This document shows, piece by piece, positions 48,971-61,433 of a DNA stretch of 64,000 nucleotides. Both the position numbers and the translations under genes were made by a program. Position 1 is the stretch's first letter, and every line of letters starts with the position of its first letter. Location of the stretch: NCBI GenBank assembly GCA_032164245.1, contig JAVMKO010000009.1:77571212-77635211 (forward strand), given 5' to 3'. Source of the DNA: Sternotherus odoratus. Lineage: Eukaryota; Chordata; Testudines; Kinosternidae. The notes below the pieces were generated by a model that was given only the letters and a program-made list of their open reading frames with translations, was not told the origin of the DNA and ran no database searches.

Positions 48971-49551
48971 GTGGTGAGATATGCCTGTATCACAGAACAA
49001 AGCAGTAAGGCTGGAAGTAAGCATAAAGAAAGCCTAGAGATGTCACCAATTATGTAAAGAAATGGCACCTAGCGGGTACTTTAAGCTTCCTTTTTCCCAC
49101 CAAGTGAAATCAACAGAATTAGGAGTGAAAAAATCCAGTCTTGCCAACGTTCCAGTGATCTGTATGTTCAAATAACTAATAATCTCTTTAAATGTCAAAA
49201 CTTTTTTTAAAGTCTAATTTCAATTTCCCAATTTGAAAACACTTATCTTGCATGCTACAAGCTGAAGCAACTAATACAACTTATATGAAAGAACATTAGA
49301 CTGAAATTTACTGGATCAAACAGACCTAAATTGCTATAGGTGTGATAGTTTTCTCCTTGAGGGAAAAATGATGCAATGTATCTTAAAACAGCCCTGATTC
49401 CTTAATACTCAAGTAAGGGTATGTCTACCCTGAAAAGGGGAAGATGTAGTCCAACTAGGAAGCCTGTTACACAGAGAATGGAAATCTGAGTCACTTGAAC
49501 TACAACTGAATGCACAAATGAAGCACAGGGAAATATTTCAGATTTTGACTG

Positions 49552-49930
49552 TTACCGTATTTTTCGTCTTATAGGACGCTCCGGCCTATAAGACGCCCCC
49601 TCGTTTTTTAATAAAAAATCCGGACCAAAAAAAAAAAAAAAAAAAAAAAAAAGCGCCTCGCTCTCCCGTCCCCGCCGCGCGGGCAGGCTGCCCCTCCCCG
49701 CCGCGCGGGCGGGCTGCCGGGAATGTCCCGGCAGCCCGCCCACGGCGGGGAGGGGGGAACCTCGGCAGCCCGCCCGCGGCAGGGAGGGGGGAACCGGGAC
49801 GCTCCCGGCAGCCCGCCCGCGGCGGGGAGGGGGGAACCGGGGCGCACATTCGCCCTATAAGACGCACCAACTTTTTCCCCCCCGTTTTGGGGAAGAAAAA
49901 GTGCGTCTTATAGGGCGAAAAATACGGTAA
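49552..49930. mobile_element. Unclassified MITE with 15-bp inverted ends and GC-rich core
   Basis: The ends ttaccgtatttttcg and cgaaaaatacggtaa are perfect 15-bp inverted repeats. Inside are a poly-A run near 49627-49652, then several degenerate GC-rich units built around 'ggcagcccgcccgcggcggg'. Near the right end a perfect 17-bp hairpin stem (49851-49867 with 49901-49917) repeats the sub-terminal 'ctataagacgc' motif. A TA target duplication is possible. No transposase is present. The superfamily is not determined. Confidence 0.8.
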
Positions 49931-51225
49931 CCAAAAATTTAAAATTTTCTGCAGGGAAAACAAAGCAAGCAAGCAACCATGCTTTGATCAGCTTTAACAA
50001 TGACTTTTGTACAAAGCTTTGAGATCTACAAACAATTAACTATTATTATTGAAAGCTAGTTTTCATGAAAATGTTATTTCTTGTGTTGAAATATTTTAAT
50101 TATTTGCCTGTCAAAGACATTTTGTCATGCAATATATTGAAAACCTGTCGATTCCAACAAAGTGGCTATAGTAATCCTTATATTAGCATTTGTCTTTTAT
50201 TTCTACCCAATTTTTCAAATTTTAGTACAACAGCGTTCAAGTATGCATTTTAAAGCTAATATTTAACTAGAAAATGTGTCTGCCCTGAATGCAAAAGAAG
50301 ACACAATCTGAAGTGCTACAAACTTCATTTTTCCCTTCAATGGTTTCTTATACCCAAATGAAATTAAAGAGCAACACAAGCTTTGTGTCCACTGGAGACT
50401 AAGAAAGGAAAGGAAAGAAATTTAAGATAGGGATTCAATCCTCTAAATCTTGCTCATGTGAGAAACCCTTACTGAGGCAACTAGTCCCACTAAAGTCACT
50501 GGGTCTACTCAGGTGAATAGGAATTACACTCATAAGGCATTTGTAGGACCAGGCTCATTTGAACATAAATCAAAATGAGAACAAAGAAGAGAGTGGGGCA
50601 TAAAGATGCAGAATGAGATTCAGCAGCTTCTTCCCCATTCAGCTCTGGGACTGAGAACAACATTTGCTGGGTTCATTTTCTGTCTGCTGGCTGAATGCCC
50701 GAGCTATTTTGATTCAATATCAAGCAGAACATTTAACAACTCTACAACACACAGAGCTAATTACACGATTATTGTCATCTCATTCTCTGATCTGAACATC
50801 CTTCTGCATTGCCACTGATAAAATTCTGCAGCACATTTGAAAAGGAATTACTTCAGCAGGTTTTGAAAATGGATGCAACCACAGGAAAAAATCCCAAATG
50901 ACTGCACTGCTAGCAAATTCACTAATGTATATGAACACCGGAAATGGTCCAGTATTGTCCCTGGCTTTAGGTATTGCTCCAAGGTAGAACACTATAAGAC
51001 CCGACCCTGCTCCCACTAAAATCAATGGAAATTTGCTATTGCCTTTAATGGGAGCAACACTGAGCTGCGAGCACCTATAAAAGATTTTATTCTGATCTAA
51101 CGAGATGAGCAAATCACAAACAGAACATTGCCCGGTTAGGCCCTGTTCCTGAACTAATGAAGTGCAGGGGAACTTTGCCATTTATTTCAATAGGAGAAGG
51201 GTAGAACCTGAATGATGGTCTATGA

Positions 51226-51423
51226 CAGGGATCGGCAACCTTTGGCCGGTGACATCCCTTGGCCCACGCTGCTTCCCGCAGCCCCCATTGGCCTGGAGCA
51301 GTGAACCGCGGCCAGTGGGAGCTGCGATCAGCCAAACCTGTGGACGTGGCAGGTAAACAAACTGGCCCGACCTGCCAGGGGGCTTACCCTGGCAGACCGC
51401 GGGCCAAAGGTTGCTGATCCCTG
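51226..51423. mobile_element. Short hAT element (198 bp) in the AFF3 last intron
   Basis: The 22-bp terminal inverted repeats beginning cagggatcggcaacctttgg differ at one position. They are flanked by an 8-bp duplication with one mismatch (gtctatga at 51218-51225, gtctatgg at 51424-51431). Confidence 0.9.
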
Positions 51424-52017
51424 GTCTATGGCTTGTCCCTAGTGAGCCAAATGTAACCTTTGGTTATACGCCCCCCTCCAACTTCACTGAAGTCACTGCA
51501 AACCAGCCATGAATTGCTTGCCAACACTGCTCTGAGTCAACCATGATAGAAACTTATGTTTGATCTGAATAAATGAACTGAATTACAGACTGATCTTAGG
51601 AAAGCGAAGGTCCTGGTTTCCAGCGAACGTGTCATAATCAGGCTCACAGGTGACCAAGTAGAATATCTAACGTTCACTGATTCTCCTAGCTAGCATTCGA
51701 GTCATCTTTCCTGGATGATGACAGCAATATGAAAAGAACTGGGGAACATATTCGCCGACTCAGAAATAGACATCACTCGGGGCACAGTCTCTGTTCAGTT
51801 ATTTGCCAGCTGCTTTTATAACCCACTGTTCAGTGTGTGTGTTACATGGATACGAGTTGGCTACTGTCCCCAGCAAGGGGACTTGGTCCATTTGCTCAAA
51901 CTGCAGAGGCTTTTTCTCTGAGTTCAGGAGGTCCTGGGCTCACTCCCCAATGATAACTAAAATAATAATTGCATTTCAGCTCCCAAAATAGCAAAGAGAA
52001 GAAACAGAACAAGTCAC

Positions 52018-52232
52018 CTTTGTTCTCCTTTGTCAGTTTGTCGGCCATGTCCCAGTGCTCATAGCTCCGCAAGACATTGTTGGTGATATTTACGTGGCTG
52101 GCAGCCATATGGTGGATGCGCTGGGGGATGGTGATGGTTCCCACTGACGAGGATCCAGCAGTGCCTGTACTGCTCCCTACAGAACTGACTGGAGATGGAC
52201 TGAGAGACATGGGAGATGGAGTCTCTGTGCTC
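52018..52232 (-). CDS. AFF3: AFF3 coding exon, penultimate
   Basis: This 215-bp exon completes the split lysine and encodes residues 119-189. The first half is a Ser/Pro/Gly/Thr-rich linker ([17 protein letters not shown] and following). The second half is the helical segment [20 protein letters not shown] followed by [18 protein letters not shown]. From family knowledge, the [11 protein letters not shown] and [15 protein letters not shown] wording is the AFF3 form, whereas AFF1 and AFF4 carry a different 'AFDLWEQAEALTRKN' ending, which argues for AFF3. The acceptor is tttcttccag and the donor gtgact. A short hAT-type element begins 50 bp upstream of the acceptor, at 52282. Confidence 0.94.
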
Positions 52233-52281
52233 CTGGAAGAAAGAAAGGAGAATTATTTTCACACACCCGTCATTTCATTTT

Positions 52282-52402
52282 AGGGTGACCAGACAACAAG
52301 TGAGAGAAATCGGGGGCCGGGGGTGGGAGGTACTAGGCATCTATGCAAGACAAAGCTCCGAACATCGGGACTGTCCCTATAAAATTGGGACATCTGGTCA
52401 CC
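52282..52402. mobile_element. agggtgacca-type hAT MITE, close to an AFF3 splice acceptor
   Basis: The ends are tagggtgaccaga and tctggtcaccct, with the characteristic internal 'gggactgtccctataaaat'. The same family occurs at 5990-6112 and 58126-58252. Its left edge lies 50 bp upstream (in transcription) of the acceptor of the exon at 52018-52232. No clean target duplication was seen. Confidence 0.85.
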
Positions 52403-54261
52403 CTGCTTCATCTCCCCCCCCCCACCCCCCCACAGATTTGGAAACTTAACATCAAATCTAGACCCAATCCAGAAGAGATGTGCCGTGACGATCTCCTGTT
52501 TCACGAGAGAGAAGAGGTTTATAAATGGGGACTGATTTATAAACGGGGGCTTTAATCCCCCCCCCACAAATGAATCTGTTATTTTTTTTAAAAAAAAACA
52601 CCTCTGACAAATATAGCAATCTTTCAGAGAAAGAAGTATCTCATAGCTGTAATGATTTTTCTACCTGCTGCCAGAAGCCGCTATTTGCAGTTAGAAAACA
52701 CTCCATGTATAATATTGGCTTATTATTATCAAAGAATTTTGTGGAAACCTCAATGCCAGTTTGCTACAAATACAGTCACCACAATAAGCAAAGTGCAATT
52801 CTTAAAAGCACCCCGCGGAGCAGTATTAGGCGCTCAGGGTACTGTACAATTATGAATATCGCTATAGGGTTCTTTAAGGCGTGCTATGAAGATTTGTTTC
52901 TAATTGCCAGCCGTTCATCTGCACCCTGGTTTATAAAGAGCAGTGTTTTAAGTTACCTACTTAGTGCAGCGCTAATGTTCTCATATAGATTTTCTTTTAA
53001 TTCTAACACCAGCAATTAGGAATCACCTGCTGGCGGCAGGCGGCGTGGAGGTCATCCACTGCAACCTCACATGTTTAGAGCTGTACAGTGCTGAGTGCTC
53101 ACGCACAGCCATGCTCCTTGAAAATTGGTCTTCCCCTCCCCCCAATCTGGAGCCAAACAAATGCACTTCAAATATAGGCTGACTTGCTTCTGGGCCCCTC
53201 AGTATGGAGGAAAGGAGACCAAACTTTGCAGAGGGGGGATTCCGTGCCCCTTTCTCTGTCAGGCAGTTATCACTGCTCCAGCTGTGGAGCAGCTGAAAGA
53301 TCGCACAGCTTCTGTTCCACCTGATCCATCACCCACCATATTCTAGGGAAAGACTCTGATTGACTTTTATAAGCACTGGATCAGGCCCTACTTATGCATG
53401 GGAGCAAGGATAGGTGAAGGACACCCCGCATCTTGCACCTACTGCTGGGTAGCTCCTCGACTAAAGGAACAATTTGCCCCAGCAGAATGGAGTAAAGAGT
53501 TGAGTACTGGTGTGACCTCTATGGCACCGACACATTTCCTAACCCAAAGGGAAGCAAATGTCCTCCGACTGGAGTATCATCGGTAACGGCTCCCCTGCCT
53601 GGGCTCCATAACTCTTCCATAGCCAAGAGACCCACGTGGCCTCCGCGGCTAGTAGCTATTTACACAGCCTGGGGGTTATATTGAAGGGTACCCTGCAGTA
53701 TGAATGTTTTATTTCTGAGTCTCCAAGCATACTCCAAACAGCATCTTTAATGTACAGAAGAGCTGAATGACACTTGATTAGGTCTGGGAGCAGTTAGCAA
53801 TCATACTGTATCCAAAGGGACCCAGAGTATTTCACTAAAGCCACTTAAAACAAGCTGCCGCACTTCAGCCAAATAAAGTGCCTTGGATAAAGTTCATTGG
53901 ATCTCGCCTGGTATGCTGGGGAAGGGACAGTGCCATTATTACTGTGGCGAGTGTATTAGATCTCTCTCTCCTTGTGCTTATTGCAGCTGAGGTGAGGAAC
54001 GTTTCTGTAATGAAACCAGGGAACGGTTGTTTCACTGCCAGCCTGGAACGCAGGCCAACTGTGCAGAGGTTCGCAACCCTTTCAGCAGAAGTGGCCTGAA
54101 TTTTCAGGGAGCAAAGCTGAGGTTTTTCAGGGCTTTGAATCCTGAAAAGTGCTTAACTGAGCGTTCAAATCAAAGCTCAGCTGGTCCTTTGGACCAAAAC
54201 TGTGAGCTGTCCCCCTTAGGAATTATACCCATTTGGGTATAAACTGGTCACAGATAAATTT

Positions 54262-54380
54262 AGATTGGAAATTGGAAGGAGGTTTTTACTCATCAGAGGA
54301 GTGAGGTTCTGGAACAGCCTCCGAATAAGAGAATGGGACTATATGCAGGGGACTTGACCAATGACCCAGGAGATACCTTC
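54262..54380 (+). mobile_element. CR1 LINE fragment
   Basis: It resembles an internal CR1 3' segment, with 'ttggaaggaggtttttact' and 'gaggttctggaacagcct'. Confidence 0.65.
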
Positions 54381-54387
54381 TGGTCTA

Positions 54388-54498
54388 TAAAAAGAACAAG
54401 GAGTACTTATGGCACCTTGGAGACTGACACATTTATCTGGGCATACGCTTTCGTGGGCTAAAGCACACTTCATCAGATGCATAGAATGGAACATACAG
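54388..54498 (-). repeat. Amniote retroposon 3' end with 'gctttcgtgggct' core
   Basis: The segment carries 'ggagtacttatggcacctt' and 'acgctttcgtgggctaaag', the reverse complement of the family also present at 13612-13717. It runs straight into the GATA repeat, as copies of this family often end in simple repeats. Confidence 0.7.

Positions 54499-54557
<59 letters not shown>
54499..54557 (+). repeat. (GATA)n microsatellite, about 14.5 units
   Basis: This is an uninterrupted run of tagatagatagata following the retroposon end at 54388-54498. It is long and pure enough to be polymorphic. Confidence 0.97.
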
Positions 54558-55196
54558 GGGTTGCCATACTAATTCTAAGAGGCTAATTAATTAAGGTGAA
54601 TTATTATTAGCAGGAGAAAAAACACTTTTTGTAGTGATAATCAGGATGCCCTATTTCAAACAGTTGACAAGAAGGTGTTAATAACAGTAGGGGAAAACTA
54701 GCATGAGGAAATAGATGGTGTATGTTCCTCTTCTTGTCTGGCATCAGCTGATATGTGTGATTTCTCCTGCCATGGTAACTCCATGCCCCAGAACTATTGT
54801 TTTTGCAGTAACACATGTGAACTCTATCAGACTGCTTTGGCACAGGGTGGAATGTGATATTGCTTGTTGCGCTGAGGACTCCATCACATAATTTCTAGGT
54901 GGCAGAGGGCCCAGCTAAGGGTAGGCTGCGGCCTGGTGTCTGCATTTCTTTAGCATGTCAGATCATGTAGCTTCCTCACATTTAGTTCTTACTATGTGAT
55001 AAAAGCATCTATCTTTGAATAAAAGAAGGAAGCCGGCATGGCACAGTAGATGCGCTTTTACTCACTCATCTCTGGAGCTAGCTGCAAGACAGTCAGATCA
55101 GTTTAGGCGTCAAATAGAAGTGATAGCTACCCAAATGCTGGGCGGCAGCTAATCACGTTCAGAGACTGGGCAAGAATTTTCTCCTTCACCGCAGAG

Positions 55197-55298
55197 TCAT
55201 AGATTTTTAAAGCCAGAAGAGGCCATCATGATCATCTAATCTGACCTCCTACGTAATACCGGCCAGGGAATTTCATCAAGTGACTCCGGCGTCAAACC
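55197..55298 (-). mobile_element. CR1 LINE 3' end
   Basis: It starts tcatagatttttaaagcc and continues with 'atgatcatctaatctgac' and 'ctcctacgtaatacc', the reverse complement of a turtle-type CR1 3' terminus. Confidence 0.9.
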
Positions 55299-55569
55299 TG
55301 TAATATCTAGCACGGCACAATTTGCACTTCTGGAAAGATACCAGATGTAATGACCAGAAGTAGTGTGGCACTCCTATGTTTCCTTACATGTTCCCCCAGA
55401 GAAGTCTAATGGAAGAAGTGGGCTAAATGACTGCAGATATGTTTGTACTCAGTGGAGTTACCGGGGTGGAAGCTGGTGCAGAATTTGTCCCATACACTGC
55501 ACATTGGGGGGAAGGGGGGGGGGGGTCCCTTCTGGAATAAGCCTGCTAATAATGACATCATGCCTTGTC

Positions 55570-55690
55570 TCTCCATACCATGATTATTATTTATTTTAGT
55601 CGCGCTTACTATGCACTAGGTGCTTTGCAAGCATTTAAGGATGATCTCTGGCTCTGAGAAGCTCCTAATCTAAAGAGCTCTAAAATAGAC
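55570..55690 (+). repeat. CORE-SINE/MIR-like fragment
   Basis: An ATT-rich head is followed by 'tgcactaggtgctttgcaag' and 'gagaagctcctaatctaaa', the same old family as 40660-40760. Confidence 0.5.
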
Positions 55691-56542
55691 TGAACTGTTT
55701 TCATTTCAGATGTCTGTGAAGAGCTGGAAGTTCCCTTAAATCTGCTCACTCAGAGTCTGCTTACTCAGTGCCCTCCTGGACAGCCTTAGCCAGGATACAT
55801 CCACAAAGCAGAGCTGCTTCTGTAGCACACCACTTTGCCCATTTAGGAGGAGTTTTACTTGTCTTCAGGTACCAGCTAGCATTTGGTCCATGAAATGTGG
55901 ACAAGTGCAACCTACTAATTTTGTCTGGACTTGCATGCATAGCCCCGAACAGGGAACATGAGGAATCTGCATCATAGAGTATAATATATATCATGTGCTA
56001 AAGTAAGGTAGCAATGGTAACATACCTTCATTGACCATCAGATCATAATTACATTACTGTGATTTTATACTGGAGGTGAGGGTGCTTTAGCATTAATATA
56101 AAGATTCAGATAATTGGCTGACTAAGTGCCTTCACATTTTCACCACTATTATGCCTTTACTTTTATTAAACAGCACTTACCATATATCAATGAAATATGC
56201 ATTGGTGTTTCATTACTGAACGAATCATTGAAAAAAATCTCTGCAATGGAGGTTAACTTTACTTTGGCTTCTTGAAATGACACAGTACTTGCTATCTAAT
56301 TAACACATATTTTTATGGCCCTCATTTGGCTTAAGGATCAAGTTGTCAAAGAATTTGGTACCAGCCCATATGAACCTTTCGGTCCTGCCTTGTGACTGGA
56401 ATGTGACGGCAAATTGTGTAAAGTTTTAGTAGGATCTAAGAGCTGATTTTCAGCTTCGAATGATTAACATAACAATCCCTCTCCTTCCCCCTTCCTTCCC
56501 CCTGTGTATTTCCATGACAAAGTATTGAGTGACAATACTCAC

Positions 56543-56592
56543 TTTCCATTGCCTCCCCAAGGAGAAGGGGCCTGGGAGGCTTTTGAAGAGTT
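56543..56592 (-). CDS. AFF3: AFF3 coding exon, third from the 3' end (50 bp)
   Basis: This very short exon encodes NSSKASQAPSPWGGNG (residues 102-117) plus AA, the first two bases of a lysine codon. The 'SSKxxQAPSPWG' segment is a hallmark linker of AFF family C-termini. The acceptor ends tttcttccag and the donor is a strong gtgagt. It sits in the middle of a roughly 7-kb span between the exons at 59318 and 52232. Its small size makes it easy for gene predictors to miss. The phase agrees on both sides, so confidence is high. Confidence 0.92.
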
Positions 56593-57289
56593 CTGGAAGA
56601 AACAAAACCAAAAGGTAAATACAGGAGATAATTCTGATAAATACTGATTATAAGACCTGGTGCTTCCTGTTTTAGATGCAGGAGCTCTGGTGCATGCAGA
56701 ATATCTGCCCAACATTACCGTCTTATAATAAAATAGCTGATTGGACAATTAGTCGGCTCCAATCAGGAGCATGAAAGTCACTTGATAAAAGACTCAATAT
56801 ATCAGTAAAATCCGACGCAGTTTGATAAAGAAGTGGTTTAATTACCCTTATCTAAAATTTATTCTGAAAAGTAAGTTCTTCAAAGGCTTTTCACCTTCAG
56901 GGGGATCTACACACTTTTCATCACACAAAGGAAGCTTGGGGTTTGATGTTTGGAATTAGGGAAGCCTATATATTGTAGGTGAATGTGATGCAATATATGC
57001 AACATGAGGGGAGGAAAAGAGTCTGATTGTAGGGATATGAAGGAATTCCCTTGCTTTTATAGTGTGTATAAACACACACTTTCCCTACCCATTCTCTCTC
57101 TTGTGTTGGCACAGCACCTAGCATATTGTGGGTGCTCCCACAAAAAAACAATTAATAAGGCCCAGATTTTGCTAGCTTTATCCAGATTGGATAGTATCTT
57201 ATTCAGCAACAATGCCCATTAAAGGTGGTAGAATCAGAGCCTTAGTTGTCTAAGGCGAGTAACAAGTTGCCTCTCTAAATAGTCTCTCT

Positions 57290-57520
57290 CTATAGATAGC
57301 GACTGTATATAGTGCTTTTCTTGCAAAGATTTCAAGAGGCACTTTGAAAATTCAATTAAGCTTTACAACACCTCTGTAATGTGTTTGAATTATTATTATT
57401 ATTATACCCACTTGATTACTTTCACATCCATTTTGCATGGGAGGTCCAAGGTCACAAAGAGAGTAAGTGGTAGCCAGGAATAAGACCTTATTCTCCTGAC
57501 TCCTCAACCATAGCTTTTAG
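57290..57520 (+). repeat. MIR-like SINE fragment
   Basis: The order of motifs fits MIR: 'tttacaacacctctgtaat', an (ATT)n stretch, 'ttttgcatgggaggtccaag', 'gtcacaaagagagtaagtgg' and 'ctcctgactcctcaacca'. It is strongly diverged. Confidence 0.6.
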
Positions 57521-58125
57521 AAAATATTGACCAAGCTAGATAAAACCATCCAGCAGAAAACACTGGTTTGTTTGTGTGGTTTTTGCATTTCCTTAAACGT
57601 GTCATCAATGAAAGGAATGGCTTGGATTAGATGGTGTGTCTAGTCTATAGACGTTGGACATTAGAACTCCTGAATGTCAGGGCAATGCTATCGGTTAAAG
57701 CTGAGTAGAAAACAGTTTTCCCATCCCATGAGAGTTTTTGAGATTTTGAAAAATGTTCTTGTCCCAAATCAGGACAAAAAGAAAAAAAAATCTCAAAGAA
57801 CAACTGAATCAGGTCAATGTTTCATTTTGTTAATTTTAAAACACGACATTTTGATTTTGTACTTTTTAGTTTTTTAAACATTTTTAAACATAAATTAATT
57901 TCAATTTCAATTCAAAGAGTCATTTTGACCTGAAAAACTGAACATTTTTGTAAAATATCAAAATGAGACATTTCCACAATTTTGAAACTTTTTTTTTAAC
58001 ATAGTAAAATGTATCTAAACTGAGCCTGGCTTGCAAACTGTTTTGTTTTTGATAAATCTGTATTTTCTGATGAAAAAAAGTTTTGTTAAAAAATTCCCGA
58101 CCTGGTCTCTGTACTGCAGGCCTCA

Positions 58126-58252
58126 GAAGGTGACGAGATGTCCCCATTTTATAGGGACAGTCACGATATTCGGACTTTTTTCTTAGATAGGCGCCTATGA
58201 CCCCCACCTTCTGTCCCAATGTTTCAACTTGCTATCTGGTCACCCTAAGACC
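58126..58252. mobile_element. agggtgacca-type hAT MITE, one end degraded
   Basis: It carries 'ccattttatagggacagtc' and ends 'ctatctggtcacccta', the reverse orientation of the copies at 5990 and 52282. The left inverted end is decayed. Confidence 0.8.
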
Positions 58253-59290
58253 TGGTGAGTCACCTTCCACATAGAAAAGTGTGCAAACTTCAATTTGAAC
58301 AACAGCGCTGTTTAAAGGCTCAACCCATTTAATAAAAGGCTTGGCATTCCTCCACCTGCCCTATTTAAAACCTTTGAACCATGGCTTCTTTGTGGCACAG
58401 ATAAAACACAGAGAGCATCACGTAGCAATAGGAAAATAATATGCTGTTACCATTTTCCTTTCTTAAATGTGAGTCTCCTAGACTTTGAATACAAAGAAAG
58501 CCTGAACACGCAATTCACACACAATTCAAGCCTGTTTCTAGTGCACATTTACCCAGTTTTACACTAGTGCACAACACCTTCACTAGATGACGGCTCTCTT
58601 TTGTATCATTCAATCTGAAGCTCTAAAAAAATACTTAAGAGATTTTTAACTGCTTCTCAAAATATGGGCCTGATTCCTATTTGCTCTAAATCCACTTTAC
58701 GTTATATTTACATTTACCTTAGGGTCCCCTTACACAACTAGAGCAGGGTAAAGTGGCTTTTTTGTAAAAGAGAATCAGCCCAAAGTCTTTTCTTAGAGAG
58801 AAATGTTTATCAAAATAATTGTCTACTTTAAAATATAAACTATTAACATTTTCCTTCAGAGCCAGGCTATTTTTTTTCTCAAGAGACAGTCGCCTAAATT
58901 CAACCTGGAATAAGTCTGAAGTAAGCGGGAATACATTCCATAGAAGATTCTAGGCCAGTGAACGTAGGGTCTAAGCCCAATAAAGTCAACAGAAAGGCTC
59001 CTGATGACTTCAGAGGGTTCTGGATGAGGTGCTGACCAAAGAATAACGCCATTAACGTTGCAGGGAATTGTCAAATGCTAAGTGTTGAAAGTGAGGTCCG
59101 AATCAGGCCAGAATCAGTATGTTGGTCAGAGCACGGCTGTAGGTTTTAACACATGATCAGTCCCATTCCCTCCTCACAGGCATCCTGCCCACATCTCCCA
59201 TGGCAGAGGTTAAAGGTGAGGCTTATATGGTACAGTGTGAGTTGCATGACCCCCCCCGGTTGGTGGTGGAATGAATATCATTCTGTATCA

Positions 59291-59756
<466 letters not shown>

Positions 59757-59828
59757 CATAAAACTGCTAGTTTCTTGTCTCCTTCGGTGGCAGATGAGCC
59801 TGTGAAATTCTTGAGTCGCATTGCATAC
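59757..59828 (-). CDS. AFF3: AFF3 coding exon, fifth from the 3' end
   Basis: This 72-bp exon encodes residues 46-69 of the visible segment plus two bases of a cysteine codon. It reads YAMRLKNFTGSSATEGDKKL followed by AVL, a block conserved across AFF proteins. The acceptor has a long pyrimidine tract ending cttacaag, and the donor is the strong site gtgagt. The entry phase completes the AGG codon from the upstream exon and the exit TG is completed by the C that opens the next exon, so the join is unambiguous. It lies 3.98 kb downstream of the preceding exon and only 345 bp upstream of the next one. Confidence 0.93.
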
Positions 59829-61433
59829 CTTGTAAGAAGGGTGAGGAGAAGAGAAAACTGGGCATTAAGATGCTTGGAGGCAAATTGGTGACACTCTGAG
59901 AAATAACCAGCCCTGCTTCTAAAGCTACAATAAATAATGACCACCACATTTCATGGTAATGGGACGAGTGCAACAGTCAACAGAAAGCAACGCTTAAATT
60001 TTGGAGAACTAAAGTAAATCATCAGCCCATTTTCTGGGCCAATGAGGTGAATTATTTTTGAGTGGGTTCATGCTGCCAAGATAACATGACAGCCAGCACT
60101 CTGGGGAGGACAAGCACTGTATTAGTTTGCAATGAGTGCTGGCCAAAAACGTAAGGTCTCAGTCCTGTTTGCACTGAAGAGGAAAATAATATACAGCTAG
60201 GTTTTACATTTAATAGTGTGGGGTTTGAATAACACCTTCCCAATCCCACCCATAAATGCCTCTGCAACGGGTTTAAAATATTTATATATGAAGTGGTATT
60301 AAATAAAGGAAAGGTCGTGTTCTTAGCTTTTTAAGTTCCCAGCCCCATTAATTTATGATGCTTGTATATTTTGTCTTTCCTTTTTATTTAATTGCTGCTG
60401 TCCAACATTTAGGTGATAAAAGGTTGAGCATTCCCCCCACCCTGCCTTTTTTTTAAAACTTGCTTTAACAGAGCGCACTCCACTCCATGCATTTAGTCTC
60501 TTGAAAATCAATTCATCGCATAAAGTCATTGTTCTGAGCCTTAATGCAATTTCACAGGTACTTGTGTTAGAATAAGTAATAGGGTTCAGTGTTGCGTAAG
60601 AAACTTTTAAGGTATCCAGGCAGTCTTGATGAGTTCTCATTTACAAGGAGGTAATGGAGTGGCAGGCTGAACTGCTCTCCTGCTACCACCCCTGTCATCA
60701 CGTCCCCGCGTTCCCCTTTAGCAAGGCACCCTTTAGCTCCTTAGCATTCTGTCTCTCGTGCTCTTTGTTATTGCTCCAGTCACACTGAATGAACGTGGTC
60801 AAATACAGAGATGTGTTTCTCTTCAGGATTTGCAGCATTAAGTTAGGGATTTTAGTGTTACAATTAGTCTATACACCTTTGAGAGTCAGATCGCTGACAT
60901 TTTGAGTCACTGTGATGCTCCACTTGTTTTCGCAAATAAATGACTGCTGCAGATACCCACATCACAGAGCAGTTAAAATGACTGGAATAGATAGAACAAG
61001 GGTCTGCCTGTAGACAGCCTCGTGATGGGGAAAGGTAATATAAATCTCTTCTACACAGAATCCAACTGTAAAAATCTCTGCTGAAGTTACATGAAGGGCC
61101 ACTTTTTAGAAAAAGGCACACGTACTTCATACCGAATTTGCACCCTTCCCACTCTGGCATATGCAAATCATGTATCTGCAGGTGCAAGTGACCGTGCTTG
61201 CAGTTATGGTAACTGTGTGTACAAATTAGGCTCAACTGCCGCATGCACAATTTTGACATGCATTTTTGAAAACCAGGCCCTATGCTTACACCCACATAAT
61301 ACTGTTAAATCATCAGTGCTCGCTCACTGCTCCAGGAGTCCCCAAATCACATAATTTGTGAAGAATCATATTGTGTGAATCTCTCAGAGTTCTGGCGAAT
61401 CCCGAGCAGAAGAGCAGGGGTTTTGCTTTCTTA

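Larger units (their letters stand above)
46464..52017 (-). other. AFF3 last intron, with nested repeats
   Basis: This 5.55-kb intron contains a CR1 fragment (46643-46905), an older retroelement-like segment (47940-48970) split by a Harbinger-type miniature element, a GC-rich miniature transposon (49552-49930) and a short hAT element (51226-51423). The stretches 46910-47930, 48975-49550 and 49935-51220 show nothing recognisable apart from AT-rich unique sequence. Confidence 0.85.
52233..56542 (-). other. AFF3 intron between the penultimate and 50-bp exons
   Basis: The intron is 4.3 kb. It holds an agggtgacc-type MITE (52282-52402), a CR1 fragment (54262-54380), a retroposon end and GATA microsatellite (54388-54557), a CR1 end (55197-55298), a poly-G run near 55508-55526 and a CORE-SINE-like fragment (55570-55690). 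The stretch 52410-54260 is otherwise unique, with a 149-codon open frame at 52570-53019 that I regard as chance; 55700-56540 shows nothing recognisable. Confidence 0.85.

Noticed and set aside
49552..49972. CpG island or promoter
   Set aside because: The CpG-rich patch is the core of a MITE with inverted ends, within an intron; no first exon was seen.
52570..53019. Plus-strand 149-codon open frame in an AFF3 intron
   Set aside because: It has no recognised domain, no splice context and lies antisense in AT-rich intron sequence; treated as chance.
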